A DNA stretch of 32,486 nt, from positions 1 through 32,486 of the IMG/VR virus record IMGVR_UViG_3300042154_001940. One strand, written 5' to 3'. Shown here piece by piece: positions 23,330 to 29,746 of this stretch. Made by a program: the position numbers and the translations under genes. How positions within the stretch are numbered: the first letter of the stretch is position 1; each line of letters starts with the position of its first letter. The notes under the pieces are model-generated. The model had not been told where the DNA came from. It worked only from the letters and a program-made list of their open reading frames with translations, and ran no database searches. Origin of the DNA: a virus.

Positions 23330-23953
23330 TTATGGTATTCTATCTGCGTATGATAATAATGCTGCGTTTTCGCAATTGTGTTTTATTACTGATGGTATAT
23401 CCCTTGTATTAAATAAAGATGGAGTAGCAATTGTTACATCTATCTTATGATGGTTTAAATAATATTGTATACAAAAATCAAAATGCTTTAAATATTTCTT
23501 TGGTATTATGTCCGCATATATTATTTGGTTATCTATCCATTGAATCATATCGGTTAATAATGCTCTGTCATTTCTAAATATTGTAGCTACATCGTAAAAT
23601 CCAGAATTAACTAATCCTTTATAATACCCTTGTTTAATATTGCTTTCTGTTAATACGTTTGATTTGCGAGTAAATAAAACATAAGCTATTGTTTTTGACT
23701 CTGCCTCAATCTTTGTAAACCTATCTATCCAATCTGTGCATGGCTTGGCATCATCACAACATATTAAAAATAGTTCATTTTCTGGTGTTGACCATATCAT
23801 GTCTATTAATGTTCTTCTCAAATTCCACCAATGCCCTTGTAATTTTAAATCAAAGTATACAAATTGATGATGTTCTTTGCTCTGTCCAATTTCTTTTAAG
23901 AGTTTAGTTACATATTGCTTTCTGCTTTCTACTGCTATAATTCCAAAATGCAT
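23330..23953 (-). CDS. Glycosyltransferase-like (GT-A) protein
   Basis: 207 aa. Starts with an FGIIAVESRKQYV strand/helix, then HHQFVYFDL, LRRTLIDMIW, ELFLICCDDAKPC near 80-95 and WIDRFTKIEAES, then a second half with GYYKGLVNSGFYDVATIFR. The order of a Rossmann-like strand, an S-R-x-x-Y helix and a hydrophobic strand ending in DDA resembles GT-A sugar transferases, where an Asp pair binds a metal-nucleotide sugar. It could glycosylate phage DNA bases or a virion protein. The family call is from layout alone. One base separates its stop (23955 side) from the upstream gene. Confidence 0.45.
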   Translation of the reverse strand: MHFGIIAVESRKQYVTKLLKEIGQSKEHHQFVYFDLKLQGHWWNLRRTLIDMIWSTPENELFLICCDDAKPCTDWIDRFTKIEAESKTIAYVLFTRKSNVLTESNIKQGYYKGLVNSGFYDVATIFRNDRALLTDMIQWIDNQIIYADIIPKKYLKHFDFCIQYYLNHHKIDVTIATPSLFNTRDIPSVIKHNCENAALLSYADRIP

Positions 23954-23954
23954 A

Positions 23955-24266
23955 CTAAATATGATGTTCAGCCCTATTTAAAATGTTTTCTATTTCTATT
24001 GGTTCCTCTGCCATTGTCCAATATTTCCAATTATCAATAAACCAATATGGTTTGGGTTTCTTTTTTCCCCATGCCATCATTTTACCATATTGTGGGAGTT
24101 GGCTTATAAACCAAATAAATTCCTGTTTATCCTCCTCTGATAAATAATCCTTTACAACATAAAAATGAGGTACCCATGGCATTGTTTTTGCAAACTTCCA
24201 TGAGTGTTTTGCTATAAATTGCCTTGCTCTTTCCTCTGCTATGTTCTGTTCTTCGCTTATTTCCAT
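23955..24266 (-). CDS. Small hypothetical protein
   Basis: 103 aa, Trp/Lys-rich. EERARQFIAKHSWKFAKTMPW, VPHFYVVKDYLSEEDKQEFIWFI and KPKPYWFIDNWKYW. Proteins with this W-VPH-x-Y pattern are frequent in phages and plasmids of Bacteroidetes and neighbouring phyla, with no known function. Own promoter at 24271-24301 and a nearly leaderless start. Confidence 0.65.
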   Translation of the reverse strand: MEISEEQNIAEERARQFIAKHSWKFAKTMPWVPHFYVVKDYLSEEDKQEFIWFISQLPQYGKMMAWGKKKPKPYWFIDNWKYWTMAEEPIEIENILNRAEHHI

Positions 24267-24270
24267 TTTT

Positions 24271-24301
24271 CAAATATAAAATATAAATACCAATAAAGCA
24301 A
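24271..24301 (-). promoter_or_regulatory. Bacteroidetes-type promoter for the gene at 24266
   Basis: Minus strand: TTG (24301-24299, in AATTTGCTTTATTGG), 20-bp spacer, TATATTTG (24278-24271). The -7 ends 5 bases before the ATG at 24266, leaving almost no leader. It may start the operon that runs down to terL. Confidence 0.75.
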
Positions 24302-24302
24302 A

Positions 24303-24686
24303 TTAATTTTCCAGACTTAATGTATCTAATTTGTTTTTAAAATGTTGTACTATTATTTCCATTTTCTGATTGTAAAATGTATCAAAGGTTGGATGCCCAG
24401 CATTGTCATTGGTCCATAAAACATATAGTATTGCTCTCAATCTTTGGCTTGGAGTCTTTTGTTTTATATCATTAGAATCTACTACGAGTTGCTCTATGGC
24501 ATCTATCTCTGATTGATTAAATGTTTCCTCCTTAATTACTATGTATGCTAATTTTCTGTTTAAAGAAAATAGTCTACCAGCATCCTCTGGGGATAACTCT
24601 TGTGTTCCTATTGTTACCTTTAAGGTATGGTCAGCACGAGTTGATACTCCCTCTATCTGACTCGCTAAAAAAATCGGTTTTGCCAT
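24303..24686 (-). CDS. Hypothetical conserved phage protein
   Basis: 127 aa. Starts MAKPIFLASQIEGVSTRADH and continues LKVTIGTQELSPEDAGRLFSLN, then PSQRLRAILYVLW. This is a recognisable small protein of Bacteroidetes phages (the KPIFLASQIEGVSTRxDxTLK opening), mixed alpha/beta, function unknown. The preceding gene overlaps its start by 56 bases. It is the last gene before the promoter at 24271. Confidence 0.7.
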   Translation of the reverse strand: MAKPIFLASQIEGVSTRADHTLKVTIGTQELSPEDAGRLFSLNRKLAYIVIKEETFNQSEIDAIEQLVVDSNDIKQKTPSQRLRAILYVLWTNDNAGHPTFDTFYNQKMEIIVQHFKNKLDTLSLEN

Positions 24687-24825
24687 TTATATTTATTAAT
24701 TGTATGTATTGTAATCCAGCATGAATATTTTTAAACTCGCATAATATAAGAGTACCATCATATATCCTGTATATAACTTCTCCGTTTACATTTGCAAGTG
24801 TACCTTGATATTTAACTTTGTCCAT
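24631..24825 (-). CDS. Small hypothetical protein
   Basis: 64 aa from the ATG at 24825. The frame extends up to 24855 but that would lie in the upstream gene. Content: KYQGTLANVNGEVIYRIYDG...LILCEFKNIHAGLQYIQLIN, strand-rich. It overlaps its neighbours by 14 and 56 bases. Unrecognised. Probably expressed by coupling. Confidence 0.55.
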   Translation of the reverse strand: MDKVKYQGTLANVNGEVIYRIYDGTLILCEFKNIHAGLQYIQLININGKTDFFSESDRGSINSC

Positions 24826-25204
24826 AGGTATTATAAACAATAAGTAACTCATCAATTAATGTCCTCCATGCTTTTGGGGAACAAGAACAAGGCTTGTATA
24901 ATCTTGTACTTTGAAATATCCTTGTCCAAATATGTGCTAATTGATTTGCATCTAACCCATTTAAGTCATCAGTCATCCTTGCTTTGTATTCTGTTAGCCA
25001 CTCATATTCATTTTGAGTAAGGCATAATGGTGTTACTCTCGGAAATAGCTTGTTTAATTTATCCTTTCTCTCATTACAACCACAATCCTCTCCAGCAATA
25101 AATTTGACTATTTTCTCAATCCCACTCGCTTTCGTTATTTTCTGAATCACATCCCCCAATCCAATACTCGGTTTCTCTGTCGTTTCTTGAATCTCGGAAC
25201 TCAT
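24812..25204 (-). CDS. Hypothetical conserved protein overlapping the sigma-like gene
   Basis: 130 aa from the ATG at 25204 (a start at 25246 would add 14 residues and increase the overlap). Opening GLGDVIQKITKASGIEKIVKFIAGEDCGCNERKDKL is a conserved pattern in Bacteroidetes phages, next to CSCSPKAWR near the C-terminus; the two Cys pairs could bind a metal. It overlaps the sigma-like gene by 89 bases in another frame, an unusually long overlap. Function unknown. Confidence 0.65.
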   Translation of the reverse strand: MSSEIQETTEKPSIGLGDVIQKITKASGIEKIVKFIAGEDCGCNERKDKLNKLFPRVTPLCLTQNEYEWLTEYKARMTDDLNGLDANQLAHIWTRIFQSTRLYKPCSCSPKAWRTLIDELLIVYNTYGQS

Positions 25205-25709
25205 TGTATTTCTGATTTGTCTCCTGTTTGATTTTTTGTTTTGCATTTTTTAAAGTGTTAAATATTGAATGTGTTGGTATTCCTGTTTTGGTTTCTATTT
25301 TACGCATTGATAAATTATGTATGAAATGGAGTTCAATTAATATCTTATCGTATTCATGCATTGAATTGATGCAGTCACTTATTGCCCCCATAAAGTCATT
25401 ATAAGCTATCTCTGACATATTAGCCTCTGTAATGGATATTTCTATCTGTTCTGGTAATTGCGTTGTTTTAGCACTTTTCTTTACGCATTTTATTGTTTCA
25501 TTAGTTAAGAGTTTAAATATGTATACTGTATTTATATCTCCAGCATGATTTGTTATTCGGTTTAAATTTCCCTCTCGTTCATTTATCTCTGCCAATTTTA
25601 GATACATATCTTGTACAATATCATTTATTGTTTCAATTGGAGCACCTACATATTTTGCTATGCGTAACCATTCATTGTGTCGTTTGGCAATTTTCTCAAG
25701 GGTTAACAT
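25116..25709 (-). CDS. Sigma-70-family-like transcription factor
   Basis: 197 aa. The N-terminal part (WLRIAKYVGAPIETINDIVQ, then DMYLKLAEI, about 14-42) resembles sigma region 2 of small phage sigmas. The C-terminal part (DKILIELHFIHNLSMRKIET, then KTGIPTHSIFNTLKNAKQKIK, 121-161) is a region-4-type helix-turn-helix at about 134-156. Small sigmas of this kind are common in Bacteroidetes phages and probably direct RNA polymerase to middle or late phage promoters. The late genes here lack host-type promoters, which fits. The tail after residue 165 is charged and is the part overlapping the next gene. Confidence 0.7.
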   Translation of the reverse strand: MLTLEKIAKRHNEWLRIAKYVGAPIETINDIVQDMYLKLAEINEREGNLNRITNHAGDINTVYIFKLLTNETIKCVKKSAKTTQLPEQIEISITEANMSEIAYNDFMGAISDCINSMHEYDKILIELHFIHNLSMRKIETKTGIPTHSIFNTLKNAKQKIKQETNQKYNEFRDSRNDRETEYWIGGCDSENNESEWD

Positions 25710-26055
25710 CTTTGATGTATTGGTTTATTTCATTTTGGAAATCATCAAACGAATATATAACTTTATAACTTATTCCATATTTAAGTATATTATCTCCCCA
25801 AAGTTTTTGATTGGTGCTTTGCTTGTTTGGTCTTATTTTTAACTCAAGGCATAATGCATGATGATTTTTATTAGGTAATAACAAAATTAAATCCGATACT
25901 CCAGACAATGCTCCCTCACTTTGCATAGTTACTGCAGTAGTTATTTTTCTGAATCCACCATTAGGTACAGAAAACAAATTTAGTTTTAAATTAGGATACG
26001 CATATCTAAACCATGTTACGCATGATATTTGCAGTTTACTTTCCAGATTTCTCAA
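25696..26055 (-). CDS. VRR-NUC domain nuclease with a TTG start
   Basis: 119 aa. PD-(D/E)xK-type VRR-NUC layout: Glu5 in ESKLQ, SVPNGGFR at 29-36, EGALSGVSDLILL with Asp55, LELK with Glu71 and Lys73, then Gln83 (STNQKLW). These small nucleases are found alone in phages and probably resolve branched DNA or degrade host DNA. The start is TTG at 26055, which shares bases with the upstream stop (TTGA), because no in-frame ATG precedes the conserved Glu. Confidence 0.85.
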   Translation of the reverse strand: MRNLESKLQISCVTWFRYAYPNLKLNLFSVPNGGFRKITTAVTMQSEGALSGVSDLILLLPNKNHHALCLELKIRPNKQSTNQKLWGDNILKYGISYKVIYSFDDFQNEINQYIKDVNP

Positions 26056-26276
26056 AACGGATATATTTTTGTTTGCTTAATTAATTTTTCTAAAGTTTCC
26101 TCATCTGTAACTCTTTTACAGAATCTGCAGTCAATTTCTTTCATTTTGTTATTTGTCATTCTAAACATATATTTTTCTCTATACTTTGATGTAAGGAGTC
26201 CATATTGAATATAACCAAAGAATGGGTCATTAATTTGAAACCAATCGTTTTCTTTTATGTAAATCTCATCCTCCAT
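26052..26276 (-). CDS. Small hypothetical protein
   Basis: 74 aa, charged, aromatic-rich (NDWFQINDPFFGYIQYGLL), C-terminal Cys-x-x-Cys (CRFC, about 50-53). A single Cys pair hints at a metal site, without a full motif. It is joined to both neighbours by overlaps (11 and 4 bases). Not recognised. Confidence 0.6.
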   Translation of the reverse strand: MEDEIYIKENDWFQINDPFFGYIQYGLLTSKYREKYMFRMTNNKMKEIDCRFCKRVTDEETLEKLIKQTKIYPF

Positions 26277-26565
26277 ACCCTAAAACCTGTTTAATATGTT
26301 TTTGGTTGTTATGTCTTTTTATGTAATTATTTCCTCTTGTCTCTGGGAAATCCTCTTGTATTTTTCTCCTTGCTCTGCCTATTGATTCTATACTTGATAT
26401 TTGTCTTTTATCTAACATTTCAAGTAATTTTGTTGCCATGATTTCATTTGTATTGGTATTTTCAAAATCCCTCCAGATATAATAACATAGTCTCATATCA
26501 GAATCTCTACTATTTGGTGTTTTTAATAGTATTATTTTTACGTTATCAAGTAAATTGTTAGTCAT
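26266..26565 (-). CDS. Small hypothetical protein (RARRKIQE type)
   Basis: 99 aa from the ATG at 26565, overlapping the previous stop by 8 bases; the TTG at 26577 is not needed. Contains NSRDSDMRLCYYIWRDF and then ISSIESIGRARRKIQEDFPETRG, a signature seen in many Bacteroidetes phage proteins near replication genes. Probably a DNA-binding helical protein by charge. No function known to me. Confidence 0.65.
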   Translation of the reverse strand: MTNNLLDNVKIILLKTPNSRDSDMRLCYYIWRDFENTNTNEIMATKLLEMLDKRQISSIESIGRARRKIQEDFPETRGNNYIKRHNNQKHIKQVLGYGG

Positions 26566-26857
26566 ATATGTCTTCAATTTTATTGTTAAACTTCCATTGA
26601 AAATAGTCTTTTGAGTCTTTTATAAAGAATTCTGTAATTTGCTCAAAATTAATATGCTCCTTGTATTTTACTTTTTGTTGCAATTTAGGGCTATTTATAA
26701 TTACATCTTTTATGTAATTCATTTGTCTTTCATTGTCATAATTTACAAGTAAAGCATTATTGTTTATCCGTTTTCTCAATTCCGAATTTATTAGTATTTC
26801 CAGCAATACATCATGGGTAGATTGATTTTCCCATGAACTTTTAAATATTTTTTCCAT
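26558..26857 (-). CDS. Small hypothetical protein
   Basis: 99 aa from the ATG at 26857. The frame can be extended to a TTG at 26863, but that lies inside the -7 box of its promoter. Helical and Lys/Asn-rich (ELRKRINNNALLVNYDNERQ). The start is 4 bases below the -7 box, so the mRNA may be leaderless. Unrecognised. Confidence 0.6.
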   Translation of the reverse strand: MEKIFKSSWENQSTHDVLLEILINSELRKRINNNALLVNYDNERQMNYIKDVIINSPKLQQKVKYKEHINFEQITEFFIKDSKDYFQWKFNNKIEDIYD

Positions 26858-26860
26858 TGT

Positions 26861-26890
26861 CAAATATAATTAATTTTTTCTTTTTTGCAA
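26861..26890 (-). promoter_or_regulatory. Bacteroidetes-type promoter for the gene at 26857
   Basis: Minus strand: TTG (26890-26888, in TTTTGCAAAAAAG), 19-bp spacer, TATATTTG (26868-26861). The -7 box ends four bases from the ATG at 26857, so the transcript probably begins at or next to the start codon. Confidence 0.8.
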
Positions 26891-26898
26891 AATAAAAT

Positions 26899-27549
26899 TT
26901 ATTTATTGTCTAATAATTTTCTAAAATGAATATAACAAGCAGTAAAATTTATCTCGTGTACATCTGGGTATTTAATGGGCATTATCATTTTACCTTTAGG
27001 TTTTTGATTTTCTATGTTATCTCTCCTCCTCCTATAACCAAGTAGCCATTGCATAGCATTGTTGCAATCTTTTTTTGTAATATTTATGTCTTTTGATTTT
27101 AATAATTGCTCACCATGTATTTCCATGAGTCTGGGAATTAATTTGGTTCCTCCATGATGTGCCTCAACAAAATGAGTATAGGTAAGGTCAAATGATTCTA
27201 AATTCAATTTATGCTTTTGTTCCTCTGTCATTGGAGGTGCAATATTCTGAATTAATTTGGGTGTCTTATATTCAATCTTATGACCAAATATGGATATATA
27301 GTTACGCATCAATTGTGAAAGGAAATGCGAGTTTATCTTTATTGGTTTACGAAAATCTGTTTGCCCAGATAAAAATAAGTCAAAGGCTTTAGTCATGCAT
27401 TCAATTGGTAATCTCCTAAATGTAAGCCTAAAAAATTCTACTGTTTGCTTGGTTAATTCTGGAGGTTGAATATCCGCCATTACGCATAATCTTTGAATCT
27501 CGTTACCAATTTCTTGGTTATCTGTATCCTCTATGTATTGTGTTTCCAT
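26899..27549 (-). CDS. Candidate helicase loader / replication partner protein
   Basis: 216 aa from the ATG at 27549, which overlaps the initiator stop (TAATG). A helical N-domain (LTKQTVEFFRLTFRRLPIEC, MTKAFDLFLSG) and a C-terminal part (CNNAMQWLLGYRRRRDN, KGKMIMPIKYPDVHEIN). Placed straight after an initiator that contains the origin, it takes the position of lambda P-like or DnaC-like helicase loaders; no Walker A is present, as in lambda P. The function is inferred from synteny. No helicase gene is seen, so the host DnaB is probably recruited. Confidence 0.5.
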   Translation of the reverse strand: METQYIEDTDNQEIGNEIQRLCVMADIQPPELTKQTVEFFRLTFRRLPIECMTKAFDLFLSGQTDFRKPIKINSHFLSQLMRNYISIFGHKIEYKTPKLIQNIAPPMTEEQKHKLNLESFDLTYTHFVEAHHGGTKLIPRLMEIHGEQLLKSKDINITKKDCNNAMQWLLGYRRRRDNIENQKPKGKMIMPIKYPDVHEINFTACYIHFRKLLDNK

Positions 27550-28250
27550 TAGTTCCAATCTATTAATGTTTTGGTTAAATCCTTTTTAGTATTTAAATAT
27601 GGCAAATCATCTTCGTATCTCCTTTGTCTAATATAGGTAGTTAGATGCGGCAAGAATTCCAATTTATTGTTTTGCTTGTGATTCTCTATATAAGTTGGCA
27701 AATGCGTTCTAATAGCCTCTAAATCGTTTTTATTTAATTTATGAAATAAAGCATGGCTTGTTTTTTTATTACCCCTCTTTCCGTAAAATTCCCAGATTTC
27801 ATTAAATATATTATCTACTTTATCTATATCTTTATTATTACTATATATATTTATATCTATATCTCCGCAAATTTGCGGATAGGGTATCTGCAAATCTGCG
27901 GATAGGGGTATATCATTGTTTGCGGATAGGGTATCCGCATCCTTGCGGATAGGTATACTCATCAATGCGGATAGGGGATAAATTTTTCTGGATACAATTT
28001 GGTTATTAGAATCTCGTACAATCTCTCGTTTGATATATCCTCCTGTTTCAAGATTATTAAGTACTCTGCCTATCTTGTCAGTTGAGCAATTAAAGAACTC
28101 CTCCAGCATCTTGTTGCTTGGGTATGCGTAGCCATCTCTCTTCGCTAAACTAATAAGTAATCCCATCATTATGCAGTCTGTCGGATTAAGTGTTTCCATG
28201 AGATGACTTGGAAACATAATAAAATAATTTGGTTTATCGGATTTTTCCAT
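27549..28250 (-). CDS. Replication initiator (O-like, winged-helix) containing the origin
   Basis: 233 aa. N-terminal winged-helix HTH (NPTDCIMMGLLISLAKRDGY, then SNKMLEEFFNCSTDKIGRVL, NNLETGGYIKREIVRD) as in lambda O and phage replisome organisers. The middle (about 90-130) is a Ser/Pro/Ile linker encoded by the five iterons. The C-terminal part (LPTYIENHKQNNKLEFLPHLTTYIRQRRYEDDLPY) is the conserved partner-binding end. The protein should bind the iterons in its own gene and load the downstream partner (27549). It is 68 bases below a terminator, with a weaker promoter at 28274-28302. Confidence 0.8.
   Translation of the reverse strand: MEKSDKPNYFIMFPSHLMETLNPTDCIMMGLLISLAKRDGYAYPSNKMLEEFFNCSTDKIGRVLNNLETGGYIKREIVRDSNNQIVSRKIYPLSALMSIPIRKDADTLSANNDIPLSADLQIPYPQICGDIDINIYSNNKDIDKVDNIFNEIWEFYGKRGNKKTSHALFHKLNKNDLEAIRTHLPTYIENHKQNNKLEFLPHLTTYIRQRRYEDDLPYLNTKKDLTKTLIDWN
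27800..27980. other. Candidate replication origin (iterons plus AT-rich unwinding element)
   Basis: Inside the initiator gene, as in lambda ori within O. The iteron block (27865-27980) borders an almost pure A/T tract at 27800-27863 with repeated TTATCTATATC/TTATATCTATATC, which suits duplex opening. The initiator and its presumed loader are encoded around it. Evidence is structural only. Confidence 0.75.
27874..27980. repeat. Five iterons TGCGGATAGGGTAT spaced 22-24 bp
   Basis: On the plus strand: 27874-27887 (TGCGGATAGGGTAT), 27897-27911 (one extra G), 27921-27934 (exact), 27944-27956 (one G fewer), 27966-27980 (TGCGGATAGGGGATA). Start-to-start distances are 23, 24, 23 and 22, about two helical turns, so all copies face the same side of the DNA. 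As these spacings are not multiples of three, the copies are read in different frames and encode different residues, so the DNA sequence itself is under selection. Two exact palindromes overlap them: CCGCAAATTTGCGG (27865-27878) and ATCCGCA-TCCT-TGCGGAT (27933-27950). Confidence 0.9.
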
Positions 28251-28273
28251 ATCTTTGTGCCTGTTATGTTTTG

Positions 28274-28302
28274 CAATTTATAAAATTTTTCCATTTTAGC
28301 AA
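28274..28302 (-). promoter_or_regulatory. Weaker Bacteroidetes-type promoter for the replication genes
   Basis: Minus strand: TTG (28302-28300, in TTTTGCTAAAATGG), 19-bp spacer, TAAATTG (28280-28274), one T short of the TAnnTTTG consensus. It lies directly below the terminator at 28318 and starts about 20 nt above the ATG at 28250. Confidence 0.5.
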
Positions 28303-28317
28303 AATTGTGTGTAATTA

Positions 28318-28345
28318 AAAGGGGGTCTCTCACCCCCTTTTTTTA
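28318..28345 (-). terminator. Intrinsic terminator after the SSB operon
   Basis: GGGGG (28321-28325), loop TCTCTCA, CCCCC (28333-28337), flanked by AAAA and TTTTTTT. In minus-strand RNA it reads GGGGGUGAGAGACCCCCUUUU, and the seven A before it come from the stop region of the gene at 28343. It is the clearest terminator here and can act in both directions. Confidence 0.9.
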
Positions 28346-28774
28346 TGCTTTTGGCTTTCCTAATTTTACATAAGCAGCGGTTCCAATGAATCTGGCTGGT
28401 TCTATAAGTTCCCCATCATTGCTTACAACATTCTGGTTTATCTTTTGTGCCTTTGCAGATGCTTGTGCACCTAATTCAAGTGCTTTGAGTTCCGCTTTTT
28501 TATTTACCCATTCTGGAATATGGTCATAAGAATATCTCCCACCTCCCTCTATTATGTCTACATGGTAGCCATCAAAATCTTGTTTATTCCATTTAGCTGA
28601 CTCCTCCAGAATAGATTGTTTATATGTCTCATCAAATCCATCTATCATAGTAGTAATGTCTTTAAAGGCAATTTTAACAGATAATGGATTATATGTTGCA
28701 TCCTCTGTTAAATCGTAAATATCAATTAACTCCCTAATGATATTGTTTACTTTATCTTTTAATTGTATACTCAT
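28343..28774 (-). CDS. Hypothetical protein paired with SSB
   Basis: 143 aa. Helical N-terminus (DKVNNIIRELIDIYDLTEDATY), middle SILEESAKWNKQDFDGYHVDIIE, and an Ala/Lys/Gln-rich linker (AQASAKAQKINQN) before a short C-terminal segment. Its start shares a base with the SSB stop (TAATG), so it is made with SSB. No family recognised. A replication or recombination accessory role follows only from the neighbour. Confidence 0.6.
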   Translation of the reverse strand: MSIQLKDKVNNIIRELIDIYDLTEDATYNPLSVKIAFKDITTMIDGFDETYKQSILEESAKWNKQDFDGYHVDIIEGGGRYSYDHIPEWVNKKAELKALELGAQASAKAQKINQNVVSNDGELIEPARFIGTAAYVKLGKPKA

Positions 28775-29214
28775 TAGAAAGGTAAATCATCCTCGCTTTT
28801 AGTCTTGTTAATTAAATCCTTCCCCTCCATTACATAAGCCTCAAAATGTTTTGAGTATTCAATAATTTTGTCCATAGGAATTTTTCCAGCTACAACCAAA
28901 TCAGTAGATGCCTTAAGTACACTCATTCGTGTTATCTTAAGTTCTTTCTCTGGGTCAGCTACTCTCGGAGTAAATGATGGCTTTGTTTCTACAGGCTTAA
29001 TTCTGTAAAATGTTTTGCCATTGTAATCCTTACCCTCAATTGTGTAAGTAGCATCTTGTCCAAGTTTAAATTTGCTTTGGTCTTGGGTTTTGCTCATGTA
29101 CTCTCCAATGTCATTGTTTTCCATGCCTACCTCAAATTTGTAGAATGTTCCGTACTGTGGGGATTCCCATGTTCCGTTCCCAGCTATGTGGGTTACTTTG
29201 CTTGTCTTTTCCAT
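28774..29214 (-). CDS. ssb: Single-stranded DNA-binding protein (phage SSB)
   Basis: 146 aa. The beta-rich N-terminal half (GTWESPQYGTFYKFEVGMEN, then GQDATYTIEGKDYNGKTFYRI) fits an OB-type fold, and the C-terminus ends in an acidic linker plus DDLPF, the SSB tail that recruits replication proteins. It would coat single-stranded DNA during phage replication. The internal helix (residues about 90-130) makes it longer than a minimal OB fold. Overlaps the small HTH gene by 22 bases. Confidence 0.75.
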   Translation of the reverse strand: MEKTSKVTHIAGNGTWESPQYGTFYKFEVGMENNDIGEYMSKTQDQSKFKLGQDATYTIEGKDYNGKTFYRIKPVETKPSFTPRVADPEKELKITRMSVLKASTDLVVAGKIPMDKIIEYSKHFEAYVMEGKDLINKTKSEDDLPF

Positions 29215-29399
29215 TTTATTGTGTTTTGTAATTTAAAGTTCATTTTGCTAATAATCTCTATTTCTTTTTCAAGTGAAAGGTCACCCCTATGGTGCTTAAA
29301 TCTCCATGAGGCTACTGTGTTATATGGTGCAGTTAATGCCTGTGAGAGTGTTCCGTTGTCTAACGAGAATATCTCGTTTAATGCGTCTTTGTTTGTCAT
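29193..29399 (-). CDS. Small putative HTH regulator
   Basis: 68 aa. The middle (GTLSQALTAPYNTVASWRFKH, followed by RGDLSLEKEIEIISKMN) reads as a Cro-like helix-turn-helix: a positioning helix, A-P-Y-N-T-V-A-S-W recognition helix, then a dimer helix. It has its own consensus promoter (29405-29434) and an almost absent leader. A phage repressor of early promoters would suit, with the TTTTGCA palindromes in those promoters as candidate targets. No lysogeny gene is seen, so it is more likely a Cro-type switch. Confidence 0.6.
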   Translation of the reverse strand: MTNKDALNEIFSLDNGTLSQALTAPYNTVASWRFKHHRGDLSLEKEIEIISKMNFKLQNTIKWKRQAK

Positions 29400-29404
29400 G
29401 AGTG

Positions 29405-29434
29405 CAAATATAATTGATTTTTTGGAATATGCAA
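29405..29434 (-). promoter_or_regulatory. Bacteroidetes-type promoter for the HTH/SSB operon
   Basis: Minus strand: TTG (29434-29432, in AATTTTGCATATTCC), 19-bp spacer, TATATTTG (29412-29405). The -7 box ends 6 bases from the ATG at 29399, so the transcript has little or no leader. Confidence 0.85.
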
Positions 29435-29436
29435 AA

Positions 29437-29742
29437 TTATTCCGTTAATGTTTCTTGTTCAAATAAAGATTGGTATGCAGCCTGTATCTCAATTATTTGT
29501 TCTACAAGTGCCTTTCCAGAGCCTGTAAGCCCATAATATTGTTTTAAGGGAGTTACTTTCCACCCTCTATGTGGAATGATGCCAGATGCATTTAAGTTTA
29601 ATTGCATCTTGTGTACTGCTATCTGGTAGCCAAAGTAATTAATTTCCTTTCCAGCATAGGATACGTTTGGAGTTTTAAGTTCTCCATTAAATGATTGTTG
29701 TACTGCTTTCCAAAAAGCAGTATTTTGATTTAAATGTTTCAT
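29437..29742 (-). CDS. Hypothetical early protein
   Basis: 101 aa from the ATG at 29742; the frame extends to 29805 but would overlap the gene above by 59 bases. Sequence: FWKAVQQSFNGELKTPNVSY, AGKEINYFGYQIAVHKMQLNLN, then GWKVTPLKQYYGLTGSGKALVEQ. Compact alpha/beta, no recognised family. The GLTGSGKAL stretch resembles a P-loop by letters but lacks a surrounding NTPase fold, so I do not call it one. Second gene of the first early unit. Confidence 0.6.
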   Translation of the reverse strand: MKHLNQNTAFWKAVQQSFNGELKTPNVSYAGKEINYFGYQIAVHKMQLNLNASGIIPHRGWKVTPLKQYYGLTGSGKALVEQIIEIQAAYQSLFEQETLTE

Positions 29743-29746
29743 AATT

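Noticed and set aside
27865-27980. CRISPR array
   Set aside because: Repeats are only 13-15 bases, spacing is 22-24 bp with no unique spacers, and they lie within a coding gene. Iterons fit better.
29437-29742. P-loop NTPase suggested by GLTGSGKAL
   Set aside because: The match is to the letters only; no preceding hydrophobic strand, Walker B or NTPase length (101 aa).
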